A stretch of DNA of 64,000 nucleotides from Streptomyces sp. AC512_CC834 (GTDB taxonomy: Bacteria > Actinomycetota > Actinomycetes > Streptomycetales > Streptomycetaceae), in assembly GCF_019049325.1 (NCBI RefSeq), contig NZ_JAGMUO010000065.1, positions 310,001-374,000 on the forward strand, written 5' to 3'. The notes under the pieces were generated by a model. The model made no database searches. It was not told the DNA's origin and saw only the letters and a program-made list of their open reading frames with translations. The position numbers were made by a program, and so were the translations under genes. Below are positions 36,226 through 44,945 of this stretch, piece after piece. Each line of letters opens with the position of its first letter. Within the stretch, counting starts at the first letter, position 1.

Positions 36226-37566
36226 TCACCGCCTCTGGGCACCCTCGGGGGCGTCGGCCAGGGCGAACGACACCCGCACCCGCGCGCCTCCCAGCGGCGC
36301 GCGGCTGATCGTCAGTTCGCCGTCCGCCGTGCGGGCCGCCCGGGCCACGATGTCCAGGCCGAGCCCGGTGGAACCGCCGACGCTGACGCCCCGGGTGAGC
36401 GCCGCCCCGGGGTCCGCCACGCCCGGTCCGGCGTCGTCGACCGTGAGGTGCACGTGACGGCCTTGGCGCTCCACGCGGACGGCGAAGGCCGTGCCCTGCG
36501 GGGTGTGCCGGAAGACGTTGCCGATCAGGGCGTCGACGACGGCCGCGAGGTCGTCCTCGGAGAAGGCCACGGGCGTCGGCCGCGGCGTGAAGGAGCGCTC
36601 GCACAGCCGCTCCTGCTGGGTGGCGAGGACCGACCAGAACTCCAGGCGCATGGCGACCACCTCGGCGACGTCGCACGGTTTCCCCGTGCCCGCCCCCGCT
36701 GTCCCTGTCCCTGCCCCGCCGAGGTGTGCCGACGCCAAGGGCGTACGCGCCGCCGCGATGATCGAGTCGAGCTCGTTCTCGAGCTGTCCGGCCGCCTCCG
36801 TGACCCGCCGGGCGCTCGGCGTCGTACCCATCCGGTCGGCCTCCAGATAGAGGGCGGTCAGCGGGGTGCGCAGCCGGTGCGAGAGGTCGGCGACGAGTTC
36901 GCGTTCGACGGCCAGCAGGTCGACGACCCGGTCGGCCATGGTGTTGAACGCCACTCCGGCCTCCTGGAGCTCGGGCGGGCCGTCCGGTTCCACCCGTACG
37001 TCGAGGTCGCCGGAGCCGAGGGCGAGCGAGGCGCGCTTGAGGCCCCGGGAGGAGCGGACGACGCGGGCGCCGAGCCGGTCGGCGACCAGCACCGAGCCGC
37101 CCACGAGGCCCAGCGCCAGCAGCGCCATCACACCCCATGAGGCCGCCACGCCCCGGGTGAGGTCCGCGGCGGGCACATAGGCCTCGACGACCGCGACCCT
37201 CTCGCCCCGCAGAACGACGGGCTGGAGGTAGGCCCAGCCGTCCGACGTGTCGACGGCGAGTGTCTCGCGCCCCCGCACGGCCCGGTCGAGCGCCTCCTCG
37301 GACGCGTGCGGGGTCCCGACGAAGCCGCCGTCGGGCAGCCGTACGACCAGTTGGTCGGAGGAGCCCAGTTCCGCGACGGCCTGCTGCACGTCCGCGCGCC
37401 GGGTGGTGAGGGCGAGCACCGGCGAGAGGGCCGAGGCACGCTGCTCGGCGGCGGTGGTGACCCGGTCCCGGGCCTGTTCGCGCACGAGGAGGGCGAGCGG
37501 GATGAGGAACGACAGCGCCACCATCGAGGTGACGGCCAGGGCGATCCCGGCGAGCGCGCGTCTCAT
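36226..37566 (-). CDS. two-component sensor histidine kinase
   Basis: A 446-residue membrane kinase. TM1 is at about 5-28, an extracellular sensor follows to about 145, and TM2 at about 150-172 leads to a HAMP segment (ADRLGARVVRSSRGLKRASL). The HisKA phospho-accepting His is in VADLSHRLRTPLTALYLEAD and the HATPase domain shows NVFRHTPQGT, VDDAGPGV and GSTGLGLDIVARA. The ATG at 37566 overlaps the response-regulator stop by four bases, so the pair is coupled. The signal is unknown. Confidence 0.95.
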   Translation of the reverse strand: MRRALAGIALAVTSMVALSFLIPLALLVREQARDRVTTAAEQRASALSPVLALTTRRADVQQAVAELGSSDQLVVRLPDGGFVGTPHASEEALDRAVRGRETLAVDTSDGWAYLQPVVLRGERVAVVEAYVPAADLTRGVAASWGVMALLALGLVGGSVLVADRLGARVVRSSRGLKRASLALGSGDLDVRVEPDGPPELQEAGVAFNTMADRVVDLLAVERELVADLSHRLRTPLTALYLEADRMGTTPSARRVTEAAGQLENELDSIIAAARTPLASAHLGGAGTGTAGAGTGKPCDVAEVVAMRLEFWSVLATQQERLCERSFTPRPTPVAFSEDDLAAVVDALIGNVFRHTPQGTAFAVRVERQGRHVHLTVDDAGPGVADPGAALTRGVSVGGSTGLGLDIVARAARTADGELTISRAPLGGARVRVSFALADAPEGAQRR

Positions 37567-38252
37567 GGCGAGCTGACCAGCTTGATGCCGATACCGCGCA
37601 CAGTGTGGAGATAGCGGGGCTTTCGCGCCTTCTCGCCCATTTTGCGGCGGAGTGCGGAGAGGTGGACGTCCACCGTCTGGTCCTCCACATAGGGCTGCTG
37701 CCACACCTCGGCGAGTATCCGCTGTCGCGATATGACCTGGTCGGCGTTGGCGGCAAGGTAGGCGAGCAGGTCGAACTCGCGGCGGGTGAGGGGAAGCTCC
37801 CGGCCGGCGAGGAGTGCGGTGCGCGCGGTGGGGTCGATGCGGAGGTCGGCGACCTGGAGGACGGAGCGCCGCGTGGCCCTGAGGTCGGCGGGCACGGAGC
37901 GGCGCAGCACGGCGGCGAGGCGGGCCGCGAGCTGGCCGCCGGAGAACGGCTTGACCATGTAGTCGTCGGCCCCCGCGTTGAGCAGCCGGATGACCTCGGT
38001 GTCGTCGTCGCGGGCGGTGGCGACGAGCACCGGGACGCGGGAGATGCCCCGGATCATCCGCAGCACGTCGAGGCCGTCGAGGTCGGGCAGTCCGAGGTCG
38101 AGCACGACGATGTCCGGCGGGCTCTGGGTGATGTCGCGCAGCGCCTCGAAACCCTGGTGCGCGGTCTTCACCGCGTAGCCGTGTCCGGTGAGGACCTCGA
38201 TCAGCGCGGCCCGGATCACGGGGTCGTCCTCGACGACAAGTACGGAGGCCAT
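37563..38252 (-). CDS. OmpR-family response regulator
   Basis: A 229-residue regulator. The receiver domain (1-120) has the acidic pair in LVVEDDPVIR, the phospho-Asp in DIVVLDLGLPDLDG and the Lys in DYMVKPFSGG. The winged-helix output (about 130-225) has LPLTRREFDLLAYLAANADQ and DQTVDVHLSALRRKMG. It is the first gene of the pair with the sensor kinase. The ATG at 38252 lacks a strong ribosome-binding site; a GTG a few codons upstream is possible but gives an unusual N-terminus. Confidence 0.95.
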   Translation of the reverse strand: MASVLVVEDDPVIRAALIEVLTGHGYAVKTAHQGFEALRDITQSPPDIVVLDLGLPDLDGLDVLRMIRGISRVPVLVATARDDDTEVIRLLNAGADDYMVKPFSGGQLAARLAAVLRRSVPADLRATRRSVLQVADLRIDPTARTALLAGRELPLTRREFDLLAYLAANADQVISRQRILAEVWQQPYVEDQTVDVHLSALRRKMGEKARKPRYLHTVRGIGIKLVSSP

Positions 38253-38288
38253 GGGCAGGCACGTTAGCCGGTCCGTCACTATGGTGTC

Positions 38289-38870
38289 GTGTCCCGCCTC
38301 CTGCGCTACCTGATCATCTGGCTGTCCTGCACGGCGGCCAGTGTCACGGCTGTCATCATCACGATCCACTTCGTGGTGGGCTCGACCCGGCCGACCGCGC
38401 CGGTCGCGCAGACGGCGCCGAAGGAGCTGCCGACGTCCCCCCGCCCCACGGTCACCAAGACCGAGAAGCCCTCCCCCAGCCCGTCGCCGACCAGCCGCAA
38501 GCCCAGCCCGTCGCCGTCCCGTACGAGCGCGAAGCCGCCCGAGCCGACTCCGACACCGACGCCGAGCCGCCGCACCACGCCCCCGCCGCAGCCCACGGGC
38601 GGGGGCGGGGACGGGGGCGACCTGGGATGCGAGGAGGGCGGGGCCGGTGTGTACACGGTGCCGTCCGAGGGCGGCAAGGCGACCGTGCGGTTCGGCGGCG
38701 GCGGGGTGTGCCTGATCTCGGCGGTGCCGAACCAGGGATTCACGGTGAGTACGGAGCAGAGCGAGCCGGGGACGCTGACGGTGACGTTCGCGGCGAGCCG
38801 CCACCGCTCGGAGATCACCGCGACGACGCGGCCGCAGAGCCGGGCCGACGTCCGCGAGGTGTCGTGGTGA
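38289..38870 (+). CDS. membrane-anchored Pro/Ser-rich hypothetical protein
   Basis: A 193-residue protein. An N-terminal membrane helix (about 5-28, LLRYLIIWLSCTAASVTAVI) is followed by a Pro/Ser/Thr/Lys linker (about 45-110) and a small beta-rich extracellular domain (about 115-190, VYTVPSEGGKATVRFGGGGV, with two Cys). It is divergent from the response regulator, 36 bases apart; the GTG start has no clear ribosome-binding site, so the mRNA may be leaderless. Possibly a target or partner of the two-component system. I do not recognise the domain. Confidence 0.75.
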   Translation: MSRLLRYLIIWLSCTAASVTAVIITIHFVVGSTRPTAPVAQTAPKELPTSPRPTVTKTEKPSPSPSPTSRKPSPSPSRTSAKPPEPTPTPTPSRRTTPPPQPTGGGGDGGDLGCEEGGAGVYTVPSEGGKATVRFGGGGVCLISAVPNQGFTVSTEQSEPGTLTVTFAASRHRSEITATTRPQSRADVREVSW

Positions 38871-38885
38871 CGTCCCTCACCGCGT

Positions 38886-40556
38886 TCACGTCGTCGTGCA
38901 GGATGCCCCGTTGAGGCTGAACGCGGTCGGGGCGGTGTTGGTGGCGCCCTTGCCCCCGGTGAAGCCGAGGGTGACCGTGCCGCCGGCCGGGATGGTGGAG
39001 GTGTAGGGGGCCGGGGCGACGCTCACCGCTCCCGCGTTCTGGGTGGCGGTGCCTCCCCACATGTTGGTGATGGTCTGGCCGTCCGCGAAGGCGAAGGCGA
39101 GCGCCCACGGGCCGATGGAGGCGGTCCCGGTGTTGCGCACGGTGATCTCGCCCTGGAAGCCGCCCGGCCACTCGCCCACGACGCGGTATCCGACGGAGCA
39201 GGCGCCGCCGGGGGTACCGCCGCCCTCGTCGGTGGTGACGTCGACGGTGGCGGAGCGGGCGGACCGGTTGCCCGCCGCGTCACGGGCGTAGACGGCGAAG
39301 GTGTACGGGGTGTCGGCGGTCAGGCCGGTCACGGTGGCGGTGGTGGTCGTCGTCGCGGCGACCACGGTCTCGGTGCCGTCGCCCACCCGGACGACGTCGT
39401 AGCCGGCGACCGCGGTGTCGTCGGTGGCGGCGGCCCAGCCGAGCGTGACGGAGGTGTCCGTGACGGCGGAGGCTCTCGGGGTGCCGGGAGCCGTCGGGGC
39501 CCGGGTGTCGTCCGGGGCGTCGTCGCCGTAGACGGTGGCCTCCTCGGAGGTCTGGGCGATGCCGTTGACGCCGTGGAAGATGCGTTCGCCCCAGGAGCTG
39601 AGCCTGCCGGGGTCGAAGTCGATCGCCAGGTCGAGGATCGGGTCGGTGTTGCCGCTCCAGGACCAGGCCAGGTAGCCGAGGCGGAGCTGCTCGGCGGTGG
39701 CCATCATGGTGTCCTCGTCCGGGTCGCCGTACTGGTCGGCGGGGCCACCGAACTCGCCGATGAGGATGGGCAGTTCCGCGTCGACGAAGGCGTTCAGGTA
39801 GTCGGTGATCTCCTGGGCGGTGTCGAAGACGCTGTACATGTGGATCGAGAAGATCAGGTTGCCGGTGGGGTCGGCGTCGTAGACGGACTGCGCGTTGGCC
39901 CGCATGACGCCCTGCCAGTCCTGACCCCAGTTGGGCGCGTCCACCATGATCGTGTGCTGGAGGCCGGCGTCGCGCAGCTTCTTGACGGCCGCGACGGTCG
40001 GCTCGGTCCAGCCGGCGGGGTCGGTGTTGCCCCAGGGCTCGTTGCCGATGTTGACGACGACGTAGTCCTCTTCGCCTGCCAGCACGTCCTTGAGGCCGAT
40101 CCAGTAGTCCGCGGCGTGGTCGAGCGTGCCGGCCGCGGCATCCTCGCCGTAGCCGGTGGTGTCGTGCACCTCCAGTACGCAGATGAGCCGGTTGGCCTTG
40201 CACTGGTCGATGACGGCGGCCACGTCCTCGGGGCTGTTCTCGCTCCAGCGGTACCCGTCGGACAGGACGACCCGGACACTGTTCGCGCCCAGCGCCTTCA
40301 CGTCCGCCAGCGACTGCGTCTCGCCGGGGTACCAGGTGTGGGCGTGGTTGACCCCGCGCATGACGAAGTCGTTGCCGTTGCCTTCCAGCAGCCGGCCGTC
40401 ACTGATGTGCAGGCCGGCCGCCTGGAGACCGGGCGACTGGGCCACGGCGGCGGCCGGGCAGAGGGCACCGACGACGGCCAGCCCGAGCAGCGCGGCCAGG
40501 CCGGTCAACAGGCGGGCCAAGGGGGACTTCGGTGTATCGCGTCTTGCTGTGCGCAC
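38886..40556 (-). CDS. secreted GH5 beta-mannanase with fibronectin III and CBM2
   Basis: A 556-residue exported enzyme. The signal peptide is about 1-40. The GH5 domain (about 43-340) begins GLHISDGRLLEGNGNDFVMR, typical of the GH5 mannanase subfamily; the acid/base Glu is in VVNIGNEPWGN and the nucleophile Glu in PILIGEFGG. A fibronectin type III domain (about 355-440) and a C-terminal CBM2 (about 455-556, CSVGYRVVGEWPGGFQGEIT) follow. The GTG at 40556 with GGAG six bases upstream is preferred over a 27-codon upstream extension. A perfect CebR operator lies 48-61 bases upstream, so cello-oligosaccharides should induce it. Cellulase activity is an alternative. Confidence 0.9.
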   Translation of the reverse strand: MRTARRDTPKSPLARLLTGLAALLGLAVVGALCPAAAVAQSPGLQAAGLHISDGRLLEGNGNDFVMRGVNHAHTWYPGETQSLADVKALGANSVRVVLSDGYRWSENSPEDVAAVIDQCKANRLICVLEVHDTTGYGEDAAAGTLDHAADYWIGLKDVLAGEEDYVVVNIGNEPWGNTDPAGWTEPTVAAVKKLRDAGLQHTIMVDAPNWGQDWQGVMRANAQSVYDADPTGNLIFSIHMYSVFDTAQEITDYLNAFVDAELPILIGEFGGPADQYGDPDEDTMMATAEQLRLGYLAWSWSGNTDPILDLAIDFDPGRLSSWGERIFHGVNGIAQTSEEATVYGDDAPDDTRAPTAPGTPRASAVTDTSVTLGWAAATDDTAVAGYDVVRVGDGTETVVAATTTTTATVTGLTADTPYTFAVYARDAAGNRSARSATVDVTTDEGGGTPGGACSVGYRVVGEWPGGFQGEITVRNTGTASIGPWALAFAFADGQTITNMWGGTATQNAGAVSVAPAPYTSTIPAGGTVTLGFTGGKGATNTAPTAFSLNGASCTTT

Positions 40557-40603
40557 GGCGACTCCAGGACTGAGTAGTGCGGACAGGATGGAGAATGAGG
40601 GCG

Positions 40604-40617
40604 TGGGAGCGCTCCCA
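40604..40617. promoter_or_regulatory. CebR operator TGGGAGCGCTCCCA
   Basis: A perfect 14-bp palindrome matching the established CebR box of Streptomyces cellulolysis genes, upstream of the GH5 gene. CebR represses until cellobiose or cellotriose binds. Confidence 0.9.
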
Positions 40618-40618
40618 T

Positions 40619-40632
40619 ACGGAGGGCTCCCA
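40619..40632. promoter_or_regulatory. degenerate second CebR-like site
   Basis: ACGGAGGGCTCCCA matches the CebR box at 11 of 14 positions and directly follows the perfect box, both sites ending in CTCCCATAC. It may allow cooperative binding or be a decayed copy. Confidence 0.5.
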
Positions 40633-40742
40633 TACACTCATTGCGCCGCGTACACGTCAAGACATCGAACAGAAAACGCTTGCCGTACGTCCTGGACCGC
40701 ACTGCCGTCGCATGACGCCCCGTGCAGGTGCCTGCCGGTGCT

Positions 40743-41441
40743 CTACTCGGTGTCGGTGTCGGTGTCGGTGAGCGTGGCGTACACGACGATGTTGTCGGCG
40801 TACCGGTGCTCGGCCGTGGAGTAGTCGCCGGCACAGGTGATGAGCCGGAGCCCGGCGTGGTCCAGGTCGCGGTAGACCTCGACGGTGGGGAACTCGTCCT
40901 TCGGGTACTGCTCGACCCGGTCCACGGTGAAGGTCGCCGTGCGGCCGTCCTCCCGGTCGACGGAGACGGTGTCGCCGGGGGCGAGTTCGCCCAGGCGGTA
41001 GAAGACCGAATGGTCGCCGTTCCAGGTGACGTGCCCGGCGATGACGGCGGGGCCGCGCTGCCCCGGCGCGGGGCCGGGCGTGTACCAGCCGGCCAGGTCG
41101 GGATCGCGCGGGGTCCGCATCTCACCGTCGCCGTCCAGTCCCAGGTCCTCCAGCGCGGAGGAGACGCCGATGGCGGGGACGGTCACCTTGGTCGGCGCGG
41201 ACCGGGGAAGGGCGGCGGCCGTCGGACTGTGTCCGGCGTCGTGCCGGTGCCCTTGCGACGGGGAGGCGGTGGGGGCGCCGGTCCCCGGCCCGGCCGGTGC
41301 GGTGACCGACGGGGCCGGAGGTACCGCGCGGGACTCTCCGGCGCCGCGCCACAGGCCGACGGCCAGGGCGGCGGCGGAGAGCACCGCGATCACCGCGCAG
41401 AGGACCAGCAGCAGACGCCGCCGGGAAGGCCCGCGGTTCAT
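40743..41441 (-). CDS. class F sortase
   Basis: A 232-residue membrane-anchored transpeptidase. An N-terminal helix (about 10-30, RLLLVLCAVIAVLSAAALAV) and a Pro/Ala linker lead into the sortase beta-barrel (about 85-225). The catalytic His is in VIAGHVTWNG, the Cys in LRLITCAGDY and the Arg in HRYADNIVVYA. It belongs to the actinobacterial class E/F group. It lies 12 bases after the CHRD-domain gene, suggesting that protein, or a surface partner, as its client. Confidence 0.93.
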   Translation of the reverse strand: MNRGPSRRRLLLVLCAVIAVLSAAALAVGLWRGAGESRAVPPAPSVTAPAGPGTGAPTASPSQGHRHDAGHSPTAAALPRSAPTKVTVPAIGVSSALEDLGLDGDGEMRTPRDPDLAGWYTPGPAPGQRGPAVIAGHVTWNGDHSVFYRLGELAPGDTVSVDREDGRTATFTVDRVEQYPKDEFPTVEVYRDLDHAGLRLITCAGDYSTAEHRYADNIVVYATLTDTDTDTE

Positions 41442-41453
41442 CGGGCGACCCGG

Positions 41454-42230
41454 TCAGCGCTCACCGGTACGCCGCCACACGACCACCGCTCCGACGGCGG
41501 CCGCCATCACGCCGGCTCCGCCGAGGGCCATCATCTGCGCCGAGTCGCCGCCGCCGGTCGCGGCGGTACCGGTCTCGACTCCGCCCTCGGGCATCTCGCC
41601 GATGGAGGCACCGCGCACCATGCCGCAGTTGGTGGGGGCGGTCGCCTCCAGGGGGAGCTTCGGGTCGAGCTGGCTCTTGCCGGCGTCCGTGTCGTACTTG
41701 CCGTTGTCGTTGACGTCGATGCCGTGCTGCACGATGTGCAGGTCCTTGAAGTGGTCGGCGACGTCCTGCGAGACGGTGAGGGTGCGTTCGTAGGACAGCT
41801 TGCCGTCCTTGTCGGCGGTGGGCATCCGGTCGACCGCGAGGCCGCTGTCCTTGCTGGTGTCCCCGCCGGTGGTCAGCGAGATGTTGATGTCTCCGTAGGC
41901 GGGCAGCCCTTCTGCGGTGGAGACGATTCCGTCGCCGTCCTTGTCGGCGCTCGCGTCGGGACAGTGGAAGTCCATGCCCTTGGTCGAGCCGTGGATGTGC
42001 TGGGCGTGCGGCGCTCCCGGCGTCAGGCCCTCGGCCTGGATCTTCACCGTCAGCTTCGTGCCCTCCAGGCTCACCATGGCGGTGCCGCTCGCGCCGGAGT
42101 CGTTGAGCTGCTCGAGGTTGATCTGGTACGCCTGGCTGTCGGCGGCGAGTGCGGGAGCCGCGGCTCCCAGGGCCACCGCTGCGGGCAGTGCGGTGAGTGC
42201 GGCTATCCGTGCTGTGCGTCGGTTCCTCAC
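41454..42230 (-). CDS. CHRD-domain surface protein with Ca-binding-like loops and C-terminal anchor
   Basis: A 258-residue exported protein. The signal peptide is about 1-30 (AALTALPAAVALGAAAPALA). A CHRD-like beta domain includes VKIQAEGLTPGAPHAQHIHG. Two calcium-loop-like segments are visible, DKDGDGIVSTAEG and DVNDNGKYDTDAG. The C-terminus has a Gly/Thr-rich linker, a hydrophobic helix (MMALGGAGVMAAAVGAVVVW) and RRTGER, a cell-wall-sorting layout, but no canonical LPxTG. The GTG at 42230 with GGAAGGA upstream is preferred over an ATG 50 codons earlier. It is the presumed sortase substrate. Confidence 0.85.
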   Translation of the reverse strand: MRNRRTARIAALTALPAAVALGAAAPALAADSQAYQINLEQLNDSGASGTAMVSLEGTKLTVKIQAEGLTPGAPHAQHIHGSTKGMDFHCPDASADKDGDGIVSTAEGLPAYGDINISLTTGGDTSKDSGLAVDRMPTADKDGKLSYERTLTVSQDVADHFKDLHIVQHGIDVNDNGKYDTDAGKSQLDPKLPLEATAPTNCGMVRGASIGEMPEGGVETGTAATGGGDSAQMMALGGAGVMAAAVGAVVVWRRTGER

Positions 42231-42516
42231 GCGATCACGTCCTTCCTCACGGCCCACCCGGAGGTGGACGGCTTCGGGGCGGTGCCCGGAACGGGGCCCG
42301 GGCGGCCGCTTGTACGGGGAATCCGGAGCGCGCGAGTGGCCGGATTGGTCGCAGGGCGGCCCGGTTCGGACGATCCGCATCCGCCGGGACCGCGGCTACG
42401 AACAACCAGTGAGGGTCCGTCCCGCCGCTCGCTCACCCGGTCTCACGCGGACGGCTCCTGACCACGTGCGCTCCGCGCCGAGAGCGACCAGTGTCGAGCA
42501 GAGCCGAGGAGCGACG

Positions 42517-43128
42517 ATGGATCACTCAAGCGCCGCGGACACGGAGAGCGACGCGGCACCGGGCCCGGGGCGGTCCCCCCGTGATGCCCGGGTGGACCGA
42601 CTGCTCACCCGTGCCGCCGCCGGGGACGAGCAGGCGTTCGCCGGTGTCTACGACGCCCTGGCGTCGCCGGTCATGGGGCTGGCCTGCCGGGTGCTGAGGG
42701 ACGAGGCGCAGGCGGAGGAGGTGACCCAGGACGTGATGGTGGAGGTGTGGCGTACCGCCGACCGCTTCCGCCCGGAGCGGGGCGGCGCCCGGAACTGGGT
42801 GCTCACCCTCGCGCACCGTCGGGCCGTGGACCGCGTGCGGTCCGTCTCCGCGGGCCGGGCCCGCGAGCTGCGCACCGGGGTCCGGGACCAGGACCGGCCC
42901 TTCGACTCGGTCGCCGAAGAGGTCGAGGAGCGGGAGGAGCAGCGCGTGGTCTTCCGCTGCCTGGCCGAACTGTCCGGGCAACTGCGGCTGCCCCTGGTGC
43001 TGGCCTACTACGAGGGACTGACGTACGCGGAGGTGGCCGATTCGCTGGCCGTTCCGGCGGGCACCGTCAAGTCGCGGATGCGTCAGGGGCTGCGGCGCCT
43101 GCGCGAGTGTCTGGAGACGGGATCATGA
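42517..43128 (+). CDS. sigK: ECF sigma factor, SigK-like
   Basis: A 203-residue ECF sigma factor. Region 2 (about 40-105) has EEVTQDVMVEVWRTADRFRP and RNWVLTLAHRRAVDRVRS. Region 4 (about 145-200) has RLPLVLAYYEGLTYAEVADS and PAGTVKSRMRQGLRRLREC. GAGGAG lies before the ATG at 42517; the longer upstream frame is rejected. It is coupled by an ATGA overlap to an RskA-like anti-sigma gene, the SigK/RskA arrangement, and is divergent from the CHRD/sortase genes, which are plausible targets. Confidence 0.9.
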   Translation: MDHSSAADTESDAAPGPGRSPRDARVDRLLTRAAAGDEQAFAGVYDALASPVMGLACRVLRDEAQAEEVTQDVMVEVWRTADRFRPERGGARNWVLTLAHRRAVDRVRSVSAGRARELRTGVRDQDRPFDSVAEEVEEREEQRVVFRCLAELSGQLRLPLVLAYYEGLTYAEVADSLAVPAGTVKSRMRQGLRRLRECLETGS

Positions 43129-43871
43129 AGGTGGGCGACGACGCACACATCGATGTCGGTGCCTATGTGCTGCACGCTCTGCCGCCCGACGAGGAGGCCG
43201 CCTTCGAGAACCATCTGGCGAGCTGCGCGGACTGCCGGCGCGAGGCCGACGAACTGACCGGGACGGCGAGCCTGCTGGGCGCGGCCGAAGCCCGTACGCC
43301 GTCCCCGGAGCTGCGTCACCGGGTGCTCGGCCAGATCTCGGCCGTGCGGCAGGAACGCCCGGAGCATCCGGAGCCCTCGAAGCGTCACCGGCGGCGCCGG
43401 CGGGCTCTGAGGCTGGCGCTGGCCGCTTCACTGGCGGCCGCGGCGGCCCTCGGCGGCGTCGCCTGGTGGCAGCACACCGAGGCCGACAGCGCCCAGGAGG
43501 AGGCCACCGACGCCCATTCCGGCGCCGAGGCGCTCGCCGATGTGCTGGCCGCGCCGGACGCCACGATCAGCACCGCGGAGCTTACGCACGGCGCGACGGC
43601 GAGCGTGATCGCCTCACGGACCCGGGGCCGGGCCGCGTTCGTCGCGTCGGACCTGCCGCCGCTCACCGACGGCCAGGTCTACGAACTCTGGTATGCGCGG
43701 GCGGGAACGTTTCGCCCGGCCGGCCTGCTGTCCGGCACGGGCGGCCGTCAGGCGTACGTCCTCGACGGGCCGCTCGAAGGGGCCACCGCCGTGGGCATCA
43801 CCGTGGAACCCGCCGGCGGGTCGCAGCAGCCCACGACCGACCCGCTCGGCCTCGTCTCCGTCCCCGTGTGA
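43125..43871 (+). CDS. rskA: RskA-like anti-sigma factor
   Basis: A 248-residue membrane protein. The N-terminal zinc-binding anti-sigma domain (about 8-60) has the HxxxCxxC motif HLASCADC. One membrane helix lies at about 92-112 (LALAASLAAAAALGGVAWW), and the extracellular RskA domain (about 135-248) includes FVASDLPPLTDGQVYELWYA and VGITVEPAGGSQQPTTDP. It holds the upstream sigma factor inactive until proteolysis. ATGA overlap ensures matched production. Confidence 0.92.
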   Translation: MKVGDDAHIDVGAYVLHALPPDEEAAFENHLASCADCRREADELTGTASLLGAAEARTPSPELRHRVLGQISAVRQERPEHPEPSKRHRRRRRALRLALAASLAAAAALGGVAWWQHTEADSAQEEATDAHSGAEALADVLAAPDATISTAELTHGATASVIASRTRGRAAFVASDLPPLTDGQVYELWYARAGTFRPAGLLSGTGGRQAYVLDGPLEGATAVGITVEPAGGSQQPTTDPLGLVSVPV

Positions 43872-43909
43872 AGCGCGGGGACTCAGACGCCGACAGGAGA
43901 CGCCGACGG

Positions 43910-44899
43910 CTACGACGCCGAAACCCCACGGCGGGGCGGCCCCTGCGGCGCGAGCGCCTCGTCGCCGTAGACGCCCTGTACCCAGTTGGTCTGGTAGACG
44001 GTGTCGAGGTAGCGCTCGCCGAGATCCGGGGCGATCGCCACGGGGGTCAGCCCACGGGTGTCGTGCCGGGCCAGCCAGCTCGTCGCGCCGCTGACCACGG
44101 TGCCGGTGGACCCGCCGAAGAGGAAGCCGCGCCTCGCCAGGCTGCGGCAGGTGCGGATGGTGTCGGTCTCCTCGACGCGCACCACCTCGTCCACGTACTC
44201 CTCGTCGAGGAGCGGCGGCCGGACGCTCATGCCCAGTCCCGGGATCATCCGGCGGCCCGGCGGGTCGCCGAAGATGGCGGAGCCGACGCTGTCCACCGCG
44301 ACGATCCGCACCGGGCGGTGCCAGGAGCGGAACCAGCGGGCGCATCCCATCAGCGTGCCGGTGGTGCCGACACCGATGAACAGCACGTCCAGTCGCGGGA
44401 ACCGGCGGGCGATGGCCGGAGCAGTCCTGAAGTAGTGGGCCTTCCAGTTGTCGTCATTGGTGTACTGGCTCAGCCAGACGTGGCGGTCGTCCGAGGCGCA
44501 CAGGCCGCGCACGTACGCCAGCCGGGCGCCCAGCAGGCCCCCGGCGGCGCCTTCGTCGGAGACGACGTGCACCTGGCTGCCCAGGGCCTCCATCATCAGC
44601 CGGGTGGTCAGGTTGCAGCGGGAGTCGGTCACGCAGACGAACCGGTGGCCCTTGCTCGCCGCGATCATGCTCAGGGCGACGCCGAGGTTGCCGGAGGAGG
44701 ACTCCACCAGGATCGAATCCCGCTTCAGGGTGCCGCTCCGCTCGGCGGACTCCACCATCTCGGTCGCGGCCTTCAGTTTGATCGAACCGGCGAAGTTGAA
44801 GCCCTCGCACTTGAGGAAGAGCCGGTGCCCGGACATGGACGCGAGGTCGACGTACAGGTCCTCCTCGTTGAAGGCCTGGGGAACGGATATGACTGGCAC
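43910..44899 (-). CDS. sbnA: 2,3-diaminopropionate biosynthesis protein SbnA
   Basis: A 329-residue PLP enzyme of the cysteine-synthase fold. SbnA condenses O-phosphoserine with glutamate to give N-(2-amino-2-carboxyethyl)-glutamate. The PLP Lys is in FNFAGSIKLKAATEM, the Asn/Ser loop is ESSSGNLGVALSMIAASKG and the phosphate loop GVGTTGTLMGCARW. The GTG at 44899 with GAGGAG six bases before it is chosen; the upstream ATG extension reads like a shadow. It follows the SbnB homologue by 46 bases, as in Dap clusters, and is the last gene of the operon. Confidence 0.93.
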   Translation of the reverse strand: MPVISVPQAFNEEDLYVDLASMSGHRLFLKCEGFNFAGSIKLKAATEMVESAERSGTLKRDSILVESSSGNLGVALSMIAASKGHRFVCVTDSRCNLTTRLMMEALGSQVHVVSDEGAAGGLLGARLAYVRGLCASDDRHVWLSQYTNDDNWKAHYFRTAPAIARRFPRLDVLFIGVGTTGTLMGCARWFRSWHRPVRIVAVDSVGSAIFGDPPGRRMIPGLGMSVRPPLLDEEYVDEVVRVEETDTIRTCRSLARRGFLFGGSTGTVVSGATSWLARHDTRGLTPVAIAPDLGERYLDTVYQTNWVQGVYGDEALAPQGPPRRGVSAS

Positions 44900-44945
44900 G
44901 ATGGTCTCCTCGGGTGGGAGCGGAACGGTGGACGGCGGGCCGTCC

